A stretch of 46,384 nt of DNA, from assembly GCF_049673005.1 (NCBI RefSeq), contig NZ_JBATXB010000087.1, positions 1-46,384 of the forward strand, in the 5' to 3' direction. Source of the stretch: Carnobacterium_A sp049673005. GTDB taxonomy: Bacteria; Bacillota; Bacilli; Lactobacillales; Carnobacteriaceae. Shown here piece after piece: positions 34,083 through 42,007 of the stretch. Numbering within the stretch: position 1 is the stretch's first letter; each line of letters starts with the position of its first letter. Position numbers and translations under genes: made by a program. The notes below the pieces were generated by a model, which saw only the letters and a program-made list of their open reading frames with translations, was not told where the DNA came from and did no database searches.

Positions 34083-35072
34083 TTATTTACTTATTTTATT
34101 AAACCAAGATGATGCGGTTGTATTTAAAACAGCATTTAATTCTTCAATATTTTTCTTCCCAGTTGACTTTAACCAGTCACGTCCCACTCCTTCTCCTTTT
34201 GTTGCATAAGGAGTTACACCTTCTGACCAAGTTGCACGGCCACATAGTACACCGTTAAATGTTGAGCCCGCTTCTTTTGCGAATACTAATGTATCTTGGA
34301 ACAACTTTGCTGTAACGCCTGCACTTAAGAAAATAAAGGGCAACTCGGTTGCTTCACTTTGTTCTTTAAAGTAAGCGGCTGCTTCTTCTTTTGTATAAAC
34401 CGTCTCGTCTTTAGCATATCCTTCTACAAAGTTCATATTTACTGGAACTTCTATTTTTAAAACATCAACATTGTAGTCTGGTTTAGAGAATTCTCTCATC
34501 GCTTCGATAACTTTGTGCGGTTTTACTTTCGCAAATTCTGCGCCTTTTACATCCTCATTTGTTGCATCATAGGTTACGATTTCTAAAAAGAATGGAATAT
34601 CTTCCGCTAAACACTCTGACCCTACGCGTTCCATAAAGACATGTTTTTGTTCATTAATAGTTGTATCTTCATCTACATCATAGTAAAGCAAGAATTTAAT
34701 TGCATCTGCACCAGCTGCTTTTAATCTTTTTACTGACCATTGTGTTAATAAATCTGGTAAACGACCTGGTTCTGTTGCATCATATCCTGTTTTTTCATAA
34801 GCTACTAATAATCCTGCATTTTTATCGCGCACTTTTGCTGCAGGTAAACCATATTCTGGATCTAGTAAAATAGAGGTTGCATAAGGCGTTAATTCTTCTG
34901 AAACTAGTTCTTTAAAGCGAATAATCCCTTCATCCCCTACATCTGTTGTACTACCAGCAGCAATCATTTTTTTCAATGATCCACGTTGGTCGATAGCTAA
35001 AGCTCCAATAATTCCATTTTCATCTGATAAACGTTTTAATGCTTCTAATTTAGTATGTGATAACGTTAGCAT
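34083..35072 (-). CDS. lacD: Tagatose-1,6-bisphosphate aldolase (LacD, class I)
   Basis: Cleaves tagatose 1,6-bisphosphate to dihydroxyacetone phosphate and glyceraldehyde 3-phosphate; 329 residues, the usual length for LacD. Family landmarks: GALAIDQRGSLKKM (23-36), LLDPEYGLPAA (69-79), IKFLLYYD (125-132), FFLEIVTY (161-168) and the Schiff-base Lys206 in DVLKIEVPVNMNF. It is last in the GntR-led operon, 16 bases after nagA, so the operon's end product is tagatose bisphosphate. This fits galactosamine-6-phosphate breakdown through AgaS. LacC or another tagatose-6-phosphate kinase is absent here and must be supplied from elsewhere, perhaps by phosphofructokinase. Confidence 0.93.
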   Translation of the reverse strand: MLTLSHTKLEALKRLSDENGIIGALAIDQRGSLKKMIAAGSTTDVGDEGIIRFKELVSEELTPYATSILLDPEYGLPAAKVRDKNAGLLVAYEKTGYDATEPGRLPDLLTQWSVKRLKAAGADAIKFLLYYDVDEDTTINEQKHVFMERVGSECLAEDIPFFLEIVTYDATNEDVKGAEFAKVKPHKVIEAMREFSKPDYNVDVLKIEVPVNMNFVEGYAKDETVYTKEEAAAYFKEQSEATELPFIFLSAGVTAKLFQDTLVFAKEAGSTFNGVLCGRATWSEGVTPYATKGEGVGRDWLKSTGKKNIEELNAVLNTTASSWFNKISK

Positions 35073-35088
35073 ATATACTATCCCCTAT

Positions 35089-36240
35089 CTAGTTAATTTG
35101 GTAACGGCAGTCGCCGTTTAAGAACGTCGCTTGTAAATCTAAATGTGAATTTAACACGATAAAATCAGCTGCATAACCCGGCGCAATTTTTCCGCACTCG
35201 TTATCTATTCCAACACTTTTAGCAGGAACTGCAGTTGCCATATAAATCGCTTCTTCAGGTGTAGCAATTCCCCATTTCACAACATTTTTTACTGCATCTT
35301 TTAATTCTAAGACACTACCAGCCAATGATCCACTTTCAAGGCGCGCTGCTCCATCTTTTACTTCAACAGGAAACTCACCCAATTCATACTGGCCCTCTGG
35401 CATCCCTCCAGCCATCATACAGTCGGTTATTAGAACGGTTTCTTTTCTTCCTCTAACATCCATCAATATATTAGCAGCTACTGGATGTACGTGGTGACCA
35501 TCACAGATTAATTCGGCAAAGACATCTTTTAAATTCATTGCTGCACCAACCATACCGGGTTCGCGGTGATTCAAAGGTCTCATACCGTTATAAGTGTGTA
35601 CAAAAAGAGAAGCACCTTTTTCTACAGCTAACTTAGCTTCTTCATAGGTTGCATTACTATGACCTAAAGCCACATTTATATTATTTTTAGTTGCATACTC
35701 GATAAACTCAAGAACTCCTTTTCTTTCTGGAGCAATAGCAATTTTTTTAATGGTTCCACTGGATAATTCTTGCCAAGTCTTTAACTTATCAATTGTTGGA
35801 TCACCAAAATATTTAGGATTTTGTGCTCCTTTATATTTTTCAGTAAAGAATGGTCCTTCTAAAAAAATTCCTTTTATTTTGGCACCCTTTACAGATTTAT
35901 AATTATCGCCAACCATTTTCACGACTTTGTTTAATATCTCAGTTGAAGAAGTTAACGTTGTGGCTAAGAAAGAAGTAACTCCACAAGAAAGTAAGCCTTC
36001 TGAAATACTATTTAATCCTTCCTCATCTGTAGCCATTAAGTCATGATTCTTAAAACCGTGAATATGAGTATCTACTAAACCAGGCGCAATACTATATCCT
36101 GAATAGTCTAAAACTTCTTTTGTTTCATTTGGTTTATCTTTATAGAAGTCCCCAAATGTTCCTTCTTTAATTTCTAAATAACCAGGTCCTACAACTTCAT
36201 TTTCCAGAAAAAATTTTTCTGCAAAAACGTATTTTAACAT
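35089..36240 (-). CDS. nagA: N-acetylhexosamine-6-phosphate deacetylase (NagA/AgaA)
   Basis: Metal-dependent amidohydrolase of 383 residues removing acetate from GlcNAc-6-P or GalNAc-6-P. Visible site residues: DTHIHG with His59 and His61, LEGPFF near 127-132 (metal Glu), ALGHSNATYEEA near 191-202, VHTYNGMRPLNHREPG near 212-227 and ITDCMMAGG near 270-278 (catalytic Asp). Its place between the mannose-family PTS and LacD suggests that GalNAc-6-P is the real substrate, in which case AgaA would be the better name; sequence alone does not settle this. A terminator-like hairpin precedes the gene, so its level may be tuned apart from the PTS. Confidence 0.92.
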   Translation of the reverse strand: MLKYVFAEKFFLENEVVGPGYLEIKEGTFGDFYKDKPNETKEVLDYSGYSIAPGLVDTHIHGFKNHDLMATDEEGLNSISEGLLSCGVTSFLATTLTSSTEILNKVVKMVGDNYKSVKGAKIKGIFLEGPFFTEKYKGAQNPKYFGDPTIDKLKTWQELSSGTIKKIAIAPERKGVLEFIEYATKNNINVALGHSNATYEEAKLAVEKGASLFVHTYNGMRPLNHREPGMVGAAMNLKDVFAELICDGHHVHPVAANILMDVRGRKETVLITDCMMAGGMPEGQYELGEFPVEVKDGAARLESGSLAGSVLELKDAVKNVVKWGIATPEEAIYMATAVPAKSVGIDNECGKIAPGYAADFIVLNSHLDLQATFLNGDCRYQIN

Positions 36241-36285
36241 GACTTATTCCACCTTTTTACTCTTTAGTTATTCTCTGCTAGTCTT

Positions 36286-36313
36286 AATATAAAAAGGGGA
36301 ATAAATTCCCCTT
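36286..36313 (-). terminator. Terminator-like hairpin inside the operon, between EIID and nagA
   Basis: AAGGGGAA-TAAA-TTCCCCTT is a perfect 8-base stem right after the EIID stop; on the minus strand it is followed by TTTTTATATT. It should cause partial termination or protect the upstream mRNA. The remaining 45 bases before nagA do not show a good promoter. Confidence 0.75.
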
Positions 36314-36320
36314 AAACTTG

Positions 36321-37178
36321 TTAGAATAATCCTACTAAACTACCAATAACCCCAATTAATACTGTCATACCGATTAGAGTCAGAGGAGATTTCCCTTTTT
36401 TCAATAACCAATAACAGAAGAATGTATAAGCTAATGGAAGCAGTTTAGGCATAATTTGATCAATTACACCTTCTTGGATGTTAACGGGTATTTCACCTGC
36501 TTGAATAACTAATCCGAGTTTGAAGTTAACATAAGACGCAATCAAGGCTCCAACAACTGCTAGACCTACAATAGAAGCTGCACGAGAAATTTTCTTTGTG
36601 CCCTCTTTTAGTGAAGAAATGGCTTTAGTACCAGTGTTATAACCATAGTGCATTAAGAAGAATCTTAGACCAAAGTGAACAATATTAAATGCAATCAAGA
36701 AAATAATCGGTCCAGCTACGTTGCCTTGCGAAGAAAGTGAAGCTCCAATTCCTCCAGCGATTGGCAATAGTGTTAGCCAGAACATCGCATCACCGATACC
36801 ACCTAAAGGTCCCATTAGAGCTACTTTAATGCCTCGAATAGTTGCTCTGTCTTCTTTATTTTCTTCCATTGCAATAATAATACCTTGAACAAATGTCACC
36901 AAAAATGGGTGAGTGTTAAAGAATTGCATATGATCCAATAAAGCGACTGAAAGGTCTTCTTTATCTTTATGAATTTTTTTCAATCCTGGAATCAGACCAA
37001 ATGTCCAACCTCCACCTTGCATTCTTTCGTAGTTAAATGAAGATTGTAACATCAATGAACGCCAAACCATTCTATTTAAATCTTTTTTTGTTATAACCTT
37101 GTCAATTGTTGGGTCATTATAGGTGTTTTTTATAAATTCATCTTTATTTATCGTAGTTGCTGTCTCTTTAGATGCCAT
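36321..37178 (-). CDS. PTS mannose-family EIID component
   Basis: Membrane component of a mannose-type PTS; 285 residues from the chosen ATG (MASKETATTINKDE), which follows AGGAGG and overlaps the EIIC end by eleven bases. Residues 36-130 are the conserved EIID head (DLNRMVWRSLMLQSSFNYERMQGGGWTFGL region) and KVALMGPLGGIGDAMFW near 116-132; hydrophobic segments lie in the C-terminal half. With EIIC it forms the channel for sugar entry. Nearby AgaS, NagA and LacD suggest GalNAc/galactosamine as substrate. Confidence 0.92.
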   Translation of the reverse strand: MASKETATTINKDEFIKNTYNDPTIDKVITKKDLNRMVWRSLMLQSSFNYERMQGGGWTFGLIPGLKKIHKDKEDLSVALLDHMQFFNTHPFLVTFVQGIIIAMEENKEDRATIRGIKVALMGPLGGIGDAMFWLTLLPIAGGIGASLSSQGNVAGPIIFLIAFNIVHFGLRFFLMHYGYNTGTKAISSLKEGTKKISRAASIVGLAVVGALIASYVNFKLGLVIQAGEIPVNIQEGVIDQIMPKLLPLAYTFFCYWLLKKGKSPLTLIGMTVLIGVIGSLVGLF

Positions 37179-37956
37179 CACTATAGTCCTCCTCTTCATC
37201 AATCCCACTAGCTACAACGGGTGCAGTTTTAGGAGCGTTTCCTTGAGCCATGTAGTCATATCCAGCAATAGCCACTGCTAAAATAGCGACTGCAAGAATC
37301 GGTAATTCTAGATAAGCTGCTGCAACAAAGCCCATTGCGAAGAATGGTGCATAAGTCCATTTGAACATAATTTTAAGCAACATTGCAAAACCAACTGCGG
37401 GCATGATACCACCTGCAACGCCTAATCCACCGATTAACCAAGCTGGTAATAAACCAACTATTCCTGCTGCTTGTTCAGCCCCAAAATAGATAGGTAAGAA
37501 TGAAATGACGAAAAAGAAAATGAATAGGAAAACAGGACCCATATAATTTAAACGATCAATGGATTTTGTATCGCCTTTCATGGCGTAGTCATCCATTTTA
37601 TGCATGATTGGAGAATAAGCTGTAAACAATAAAGTAATAAGAGCTTGACCCGCAACGGCAAAAGGAACGGCAATACCTACAGCCACTTCAGGTGCTTGTC
37701 CTGATAAGATTGCGAAAGCTGTACCGATGATTCCTCCAATAACAACGTTAGGAGGCTGTGCTCCAGCCAGTGGAACCATTCCAGCCCATACGAGCTCTAG
37801 TGTTGCACCAGCAATCAAACCTGTTGTAAAATCTCCTAAAATAAGTCCAACGACTGCCCCTGTGACAATCGGTCTGTGAATATGTGTTAAGCCGTTAAAT
37901 TGATCAATACCAGCAATTCCTGCCCATAAACCAATTAGCAATGCTTGAATAAACAT
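37168..37956 (-). CDS. PTS mannose-family EIIC component
   Basis: Integral membrane sugar channel of 262 residues, with about seven hydrophobic segments. The N-terminus FIQALLIGLWAGIAGIDQFNGLTHIHRPIVTGAVVGLILGD is typical of the AgaC/SorA group, and ATLELVWAGMVPLAGAQPPN near 52-71 is the conserved sugar-site loop. The gene overlaps EIID, indicating tight coupling. The C-terminal tail is acidic (EEEDYSDGI). No ribosome site oddities: GGGAGG stands before the ATG. Confidence 0.92.
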   Translation of the reverse strand: MFIQALLIGLWAGIAGIDQFNGLTHIHRPIVTGAVVGLILGDFTTGLIAGATLELVWAGMVPLAGAQPPNVVIGGIIGTAFAILSGQAPEVAVGIAVPFAVAGQALITLLFTAYSPIMHKMDDYAMKGDTKSIDRLNYMGPVFLFIFFFVISFLPIYFGAEQAAGIVGLLPAWLIGGLGVAGGIMPAVGFAMLLKIMFKWTYAPFFAMGFVAAAYLELPILAVAILAVAIAGYDYMAQGNAPKTAPVVASGIDEEEDYSDGI

Positions 37957-37994
37957 CTTTTTTCCTCCCTTATTCTATTATTAGTAAAACTGTA

Positions 37995-38474
37995 TTAAAT
38001 TTTTGTCATTAAATCAAAACCACGTTCGTTTGGTATTCCTTTTACTTCTAACTTAACGCCTAAAGCATCTAGTTTTTTAAAGATAGCGATATCGCTTTCA
38101 TCTACAGATACAACTGGAGAAATTTGTTTTTTCCCTTCTGAAAAATGTAGATTTCCAACGTTAATTTCTTTTAATGGTACTCCTCCTTCGACAAGTCTCA
38201 ACGCATCCTCAGGTGTACGCACCACTAACAAAATCTTTTGATGTGGTGCAGCTTTATCAATAATACGAATGGTTTTTTCGATAGTAAAGAAACGACTTTG
38301 AGCGGTTTCTGGCAAAACCATATCCATCAAGTTTTGCTGAACCTCATCAGTAGCTACGTCGTCATTGGCAACAATGACTAAGTTAGCTCCTAATGTGTTG
38401 GTCCAAGTCATTCCGACTTGACCATGTATTAAACGATTATCAATTCTTGTTAATAAAATATTTGGTGTTCCCAT
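37995..38474 (-). CDS. PTS mannose-family EIIB component
   Basis: Cytoplasmic phosphotransfer protein of 159 residues. The phosphorylated histidine is His17 in LLTRIDNRLIHGQVGMTW, followed by LGANLVIVANDDVATDEVQQ and FFTIEKTI; the fold and length fit EIIB of the sorbose/mannose family. It receives phosphate from EIIA (39688) and passes it to sugar entering through EIIC/EIID. In this operon EIIA and EIIB are separate genes, split by agaS, unlike the fused EIIAB of glucose/mannose systems. Confidence 0.93.
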   Translation of the reverse strand: MGTPNILLTRIDNRLIHGQVGMTWTNTLGANLVIVANDDVATDEVQQNLMDMVLPETAQSRFFTIEKTIRIIDKAAPHQKILLVVRTPEDALRLVEGGVPLKEINVGNLHFSEGKKQISPVVSVDESDIAIFKKLDALGVKLEVKGIPNERGFDLMTKI

Positions 38475-38499
38475 AAGTTATTCCCCCTAGATTGTTTTT

Positions 38500-39669
38500 T
38501 TATTTCTTATAATCGTAAATCGTTACGCCTTTTACAACGCGGTTAACGGTTCCACTTGGTGATGGTGTATCTGGTTTGTTTCCTACTTTAATAGAAGAAA
38601 GTAACGAAACGGTTTGTCCGTACATGACATAAGGTAGTGCTAGATAAGCATCCGGAACATCTGTCCCTTCAATACCAAATGAGAATGTGTCACCATCGTA
38701 GTTATCTTTACCAGTTGTTTCAATCGCAACAACAGATTGTGCAATTCCATCAGCTTTTAGTTCCTTTAAGATATCTAAGTCATATTTACGTGTATAAGAT
38801 TGGTTTGATACAAATACAAAGACTAATGCTTTTTCATTTACAAATGATTTTGGTCCGTGTCTAAAGCCTAATGATGAGTCAAAAGCCGTTACAACTTTTC
38901 CTGCTGTTAATTCAAGTACTTTTAATTGAGTCTCTCTTGTTAAGCCTTCAAGACTTCCTGATCCTAAATAAATAATGCGATCATAATCTTCGTCAATAAC
39001 TTTTTGGATCTCTGACACTCTTTCTATGACAGATGAGCCCATTTTACGAATCGTTTTAACGTGTTCTTCTTTTTCATTTTCTGAGATAGTATCAAAAACT
39101 AAAAGAGCCGTTAATGTCATACATGAGTAACTACCTGTCATAGCGAAACCTTGGTCATTTGAAAGTTCTGGCATAAGTAAAACTAAATTATCATTATCTC
39201 CTTGTGCACGTTTTGCTAATTCGCCATCTTTGGCACATGTGATGGTTAGTTGATAAAAGTCCGTTACGATTTGTTTACCTAATTCTACACTTGCAACACT
39301 TTCAGGACTATTCCCACTTCTTGCAAATGAAACCAATAAAGTTGGGATATCAGATTTATAAAATTGATACGGGTTAGAAACTAGCGTTGTTGTTGGGATA
39401 CTGCTTAATTCCCAGTGATTCTCATCAACTTTTCCTTTTAAGTAAGGGGTAATGGTATCCCCTACGTATGCAGAAGTGCCCGCTCCTGTGAAAATAACTC
39501 TCATTTTAGTATACTTTTCAGTCAGTTTGTTTAAAAACGCTCCAATTTCACTCTTTTTTTCTGTATAAGTTGAAAATGCTTCATCCCATAAGTCTGGTTG
39601 TTGTGCAATCTCTCTTGTCGTAATGGTTGCACCTAAATTTTCTAATTCCTCTTGGTTTAATGTAAACAA
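38500..39669 (-). CDS. agaS: Galactosamine-6-phosphate deaminase/isomerase, SIS domain (AgaS)
   Basis: A 389-residue protein with two SIS domains; AgaS enzymes convert galactosamine-6-phosphate to tagatose-6-phosphate plus ammonia. Motifs: VIFTGAGTSAYVGD near 58-71, SFARSGNSPESVASVEL near 113-129 (sugar-phosphate binding) and RIIYLGSGSLEGLTRETQLK near 231-250, then FDSSLGFRHGPKSFV near 263-277. Length and these motifs separate it from GlmS and from NagB. It lies between EIIA and EIIB, arguing that the PTS substrate is GalNAc or galactosamine and not mannose. LacD encoded downstream would use the product after a phosphorylation step. Confidence 0.9.
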   Translation of the reverse strand: MFTLNQEELENLGATITTREIAQQPDLWDEAFSTYTEKKSEIGAFLNKLTEKYTKMRVIFTGAGTSAYVGDTITPYLKGKVDENHWELSSIPTTTLVSNPYQFYKSDIPTLLVSFARSGNSPESVASVELGKQIVTDFYQLTITCAKDGELAKRAQGDNDNLVLLMPELSNDQGFAMTGSYSCMTLTALLVFDTISENEKEEHVKTIRKMGSSVIERVSEIQKVIDEDYDRIIYLGSGSLEGLTRETQLKVLELTAGKVVTAFDSSLGFRHGPKSFVNEKALVFVFVSNQSYTRKYDLDILKELKADGIAQSVVAIETTGKDNYDGDTFSFGIEGTDVPDAYLALPYVMYGQTVSLLSSIKVGNKPDTPSPSGTVNRVVKGVTIYDYKK

Positions 39670-39687
39670 ATCTGAACACTCCTTTTA

Positions 39688-40116
39688 TTATATTCCGTCT
39701 TCCATATCTGAATTGACGCTACTTTTTTTCTTTTGGATAAATTCTTGCAAGCCTTCTCTACCTGAATCTAATACTTTAGTTGTAAAGTTATCTAGTGGTA
39801 ACTCCCGACTAAAACACCCGTCTAGTACCGCTGGTAAATTCGTACCTGAGATCACTCTGATGTTTTCTTTTCTTGTAGAAAGAATAACCGATTGATTAAA
39901 TGGTGTTCCTCCAGGAATATCTGTAAATATAACAACGCCTTGCCCTTGATCAACTGTTTCAACTGCACTATCTAATAATGCTTGAAGTTTTTCTGAACTT
40001 ATTCCTTCTGAAAAATTAATAACATTAAATTTTTCTTGTTCTCCTGCTATTAATTTCACCGATGAATATAAACCGCTTGCAAAATCTCCATGACCACATA
40101 AAACAAGTCCAATCAT
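39688..40116 (-). CDS. PTS mannose-family EIIA component
   Basis: Cytoplasmic EIIA of 142 residues from the ATG following GAGGG, which gives MIGLVLCGHGDFASGL. His9 of CGHGDFASGL is the phosphorylated residue (by HPr). FTDIPGGTPFNQSVIL near 67-82 matches the conserved dimer-fold segment of EIIA-Man. The C-terminus (QKKKSSVNSDMEDGI) is a short extension. It is the second gene after the GntR regulator, so the first enzymatic step of transport is the most promoter-proximal. Confidence 0.92.
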   Translation of the reverse strand: MIGLVLCGHGDFASGLYSSVKLIAGEQEKFNVINFSEGISSEKLQALLDSAVETVDQGQGVVIFTDIPGGTPFNQSVILSTRKENIRVISGTNLPAVLDGCFSRELPLDNFTTKVLDSGREGLQEFIQKKKSSVNSDMEDGI

Positions 40117-40137
40117 AGTGTACCCTCTTTTCATTTT

Positions 40138-40863
40138 TTATTTAGAATGTCGTACTTTATAAACAAATTGATCACTTCTAGCTACACTACTTGTGTATTC
40201 AATTACAACATTTTGCTTGTTGTAAGAAGTTCGCTGAATTCTTAAACACGACGCGAAGAAGTCAACTTCTAGCATCTCTGCTTCTTCATCATTAACCAAA
40301 CTAGCTGAGAATTCTTCGTCCGCGATTTTAACCGTTTGATTGTAATCTTCTCTAAAAATTTCATATAATGGTTTGAACGACAAACGCTCCTTAGTTAAGT
40401 TTTCAAATAAATAAACTGGGATATAACTAATTTCAAACATCATTGGCTCTGAATCAGCTAAACGAATTCGTTCTAATCGATAAACTTCTTCTCCTTCTTT
40501 TAACCCCATTTGTTTTGCAACCATAGGATTGACAGCATCTATCTCAAAAGTTACAACAATCGTTTTTGGTTCTTTACCTAATTGACGCATGTGGTCTGTA
40601 AAACTATAATTATCCATTAAGTTTTTCCGTTCTTTTAAAGCTCCGGATACAAAAGTTCCTCGACCATGTCGCTTGTATATGTATCCTGAATTTTCTAATT
40701 CTGCTAAAGCTAATCTAACTGTTGTACGACTAACATCATATAATTGGCAAATTTCTCTCTCTGACATCATTTTATCATTCGATTGCATTTTTTTAGTAAT
40801 GTCATTTATTAGAATCTCAACAAGTTGAGTATACAAAGGTGTCGCACTATTTTTATGGATCAT
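40138..40863 (-). CDS. GntR/HutC-family regulator with UTRA domain (AgaR/NagR-like)
   Basis: Transcription factor of 241 residues: winged helix-turn-helix at about 8-75 (SEREICQLYDVSRTTVRLAL), GYIYKRHGRGTFVSG as wing, then a UTRA effector domain (about 95-235) with YRLERIRLADSEPMMFEISY. Regulators of this type bind amino-sugar phosphates such as GlcN6P, GlcNAc6P or GalNAc6P. It is the first gene of the PTS-agaS-nagA-lacD operon. A palindrome ACTGGT-ACCT-ACCAGT covers the expected RNA start of its own promoter, very like DasR/NagR-type dre sites, so autorepression together with the whole operon is likely. Confidence 0.9.
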   Translation of the reverse strand: MIHKNSATPLYTQLVEILINDITKKMQSNDKMMSEREICQLYDVSRTTVRLALAELENSGYIYKRHGRGTFVSGALKERKNLMDNYSFTDHMRQLGKEPKTIVVTFEIDAVNPMVAKQMGLKEGEEVYRLERIRLADSEPMMFEISYIPVYLFENLTKERLSFKPLYEIFREDYNQTVKIADEEFSASLVNDEEAEMLEVDFFASCLRIQRTSYNKQNVVIEYTSSVARSDQFVYKVRHSK

Positions 40864-40891
40864 TATTATTCACTATCCTCTACTGGTCATT

Positions 40892-40907
40892 ACTGGTACC
40901 TACCAGT
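40892..40907. promoter_or_regulatory. dre-like operator of the GntR regulator
   Basis: ACTGGTACCTACCAGT is a perfect 6-4-6 palindrome of the ACTGGT/ACCAGT kind known for NagR/DasR regulators. It begins seven bases after the -10 hexamer, over the predicted RNA start. An additional half site, ACTGGT, lies ten bases further downstream (40882-40887) in direct orientation. Confidence 0.8.
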
Positions 40908-40914
40908 TGACTTA

Positions 40915-40943
40915 ACTATATATCATCTAAAAAAGCCTGTCAA
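40915..40943 (-). promoter_or_regulatory. Sigma-A promoter of the GntR-PTS operon
   Basis: Minus-strand TTGACA (40938-40943), a 17-base spacer and TATAGT (40915-40920). It is the best promoter in the window, placed 52 bases before the regulator start codon. Confidence 0.88.
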
Positions 40944-40962
40944 TAGAAAGCGTTATCTTTTT

Positions 40963-41014
40963 ATAAAAAAAGCTCTATTATCTCTCAGTAAGTTACTGTC
41001 AAGATAATAGAGCT
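40963..41014 (-). terminator. Terminator after the ROK kinase gene
   Basis: AGCTCTATTATCT and AGATAATAGAGCT form a perfect 13-base stem with an 18-base loop and a minus-strand T run (TTTTTTTATAAAAAG). It insulates the GnpA operon from the GntR promoter. Confidence 0.92.
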
Positions 41015-41020
41015 ATACTT

Positions 41021-41920
41021 TTATTTAAACACGCTTAAACCGGCACCTATGATTCCATTGTTTTTTGCTATCTGGCTGATAAATAAACGGTCTAACATGG
41101 TTTCTTGTTCTTTAATTAAATAATGTTTTAGCTTCTCTTTTAAAACAGTTAACAAGAAAGGATTGTTAACAATGACACTTCCACCAAAAACAATTTTATG
41201 AGGATCAATTAGGCTAGTAACCGCATAAACACCTTGTGCTAAATTATCTGCAATCTCTTCAATAATCATAAAATAACCGTCTACACCTTTTGTATAATTT
41301 TCAAATACATCCTTGGTTGTTGTTTCTTTAAGTCCAAGTTTCTTTTCTGCTAGTTTTTTGATTGCGGGACCGGATCCAACTTGCTCCAATCGTTCATTTT
41401 TTGAGTCATTAGATTCAGAAAGGACAGGAATTAAACCTAATTCACCTGCAAAACCAGCACCTCTAAGAAAAGAACCATTATGAATAGTTGTACAAGAAAC
41501 ACCTGTGCTTATAGTCATATAAACAAACGTTTCTTCATTACTCATTTGAGCCATTTTCCATTCTGCGTATGCTGCCATATACACATCGTTGTCAATAACA
41601 ATCGTTTTCACTTCAAAGATTTCTTTCAAACGTTTAACAACTGGAAAATTTTCCCAAGGAATATTGTTTTGGAAAACAGCTACACCATTAGGAATATCCA
41701 CTTTTCCTGGAACCCCTACACCGATTCCTGCAATCTCATCTAAAGAGGTACCAGAATCTGTTACTAGTTGATTGATTAATTGAACCACTTGATTAAATAA
41801 CGTTTCACTAGAGGTAACATCACTTTTTAGTTCCATGCGATGCGATAGCTCTCCTGATTCAGTTACTATTCCAGCAGCAATTTTTGTTCCGCCGATATCT
41901 AATGCGATTGATTTTTTCAT
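41021..41920 (-). CDS. ROK-family sugar kinase without the zinc motif, candidate GalNAc/GlcNAc kinase
   Basis: A 299-residue kinase, from the ATG seven bases after AAAGGAG. ROK features: SIALDIGGTKIAAGIV (phosphate loop) at the start, GIGVGVPGKVD (about 69-79), VIDNDVYMAAYAEWK with catalytic Asp (about 103-117) and the ATP-side FGGSVIVNNPF. The segment that normally reads GEIGH...CxCGxxGCxE reads GELGLIPVLSESNDSKNERLEQ, so the ligand His and all zinc cysteines are missing, an unusual state. It closes the GnpA operon, so the natural hypothesis is phosphorylation of the HexNAc freed by GnpA to the 6-phosphate. Other possibilities are glucose, mannose or ManNAc kinase. There is no DNA-binding domain, so it is not a ROK repressor. 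Confidence 0.8.
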   Translation of the reverse strand: MKKSIALDIGGTKIAAGIVTESGELSHRMELKSDVTSSETLFNQVVQLINQLVTDSGTSLDEIAGIGVGVPGKVDIPNGVAVFQNNIPWENFPVVKRLKEIFEVKTIVIDNDVYMAAYAEWKMAQMSNEETFVYMTISTGVSCTTIHNGSFLRGAGFAGELGLIPVLSESNDSKNERLEQVGSGPAIKKLAEKKLGLKETTTKDVFENYTKGVDGYFMIIEEIADNLAQGVYAVTSLIDPHKIVFGGSVIVNNPFLLTVLKEKLKHYLIKEQETMLDRLFISQIAKNNGIIGAGLSVFK

Positions 41921-41952
41921 GTTTATTCTCCTTTTGTCTCTGTTAATCAAAA

Positions 41953-41996
41953 TTAAAACCTTATCAAAGCAATGAGTTGCTTCAATAAAGTTTTAA
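41953..41996 (-). other. Long RNA hairpin between the small membrane protein and ROK kinase genes
   Basis: A 44-base sequence in which 20 bases pair continuously (with three G-U pairs) around a 4-base loop; it starts TTAAAACTTTATTG on the minus strand. There is only a poor T run after it, so it may slow rather than stop transcription, or protect the mRNA 3' end of the upstream genes. Confidence 0.65.
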
Positions 41997-42007
41997 TAAG
42001 GCACGTA

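Noticed and set aside
33873..34112. A 79-codon plus-strand frame in the polysaccharide leader
   Set aside because: It runs through the lacD terminator into lacD antisense, has no ribosome site and an unspecific AT-rich composition.
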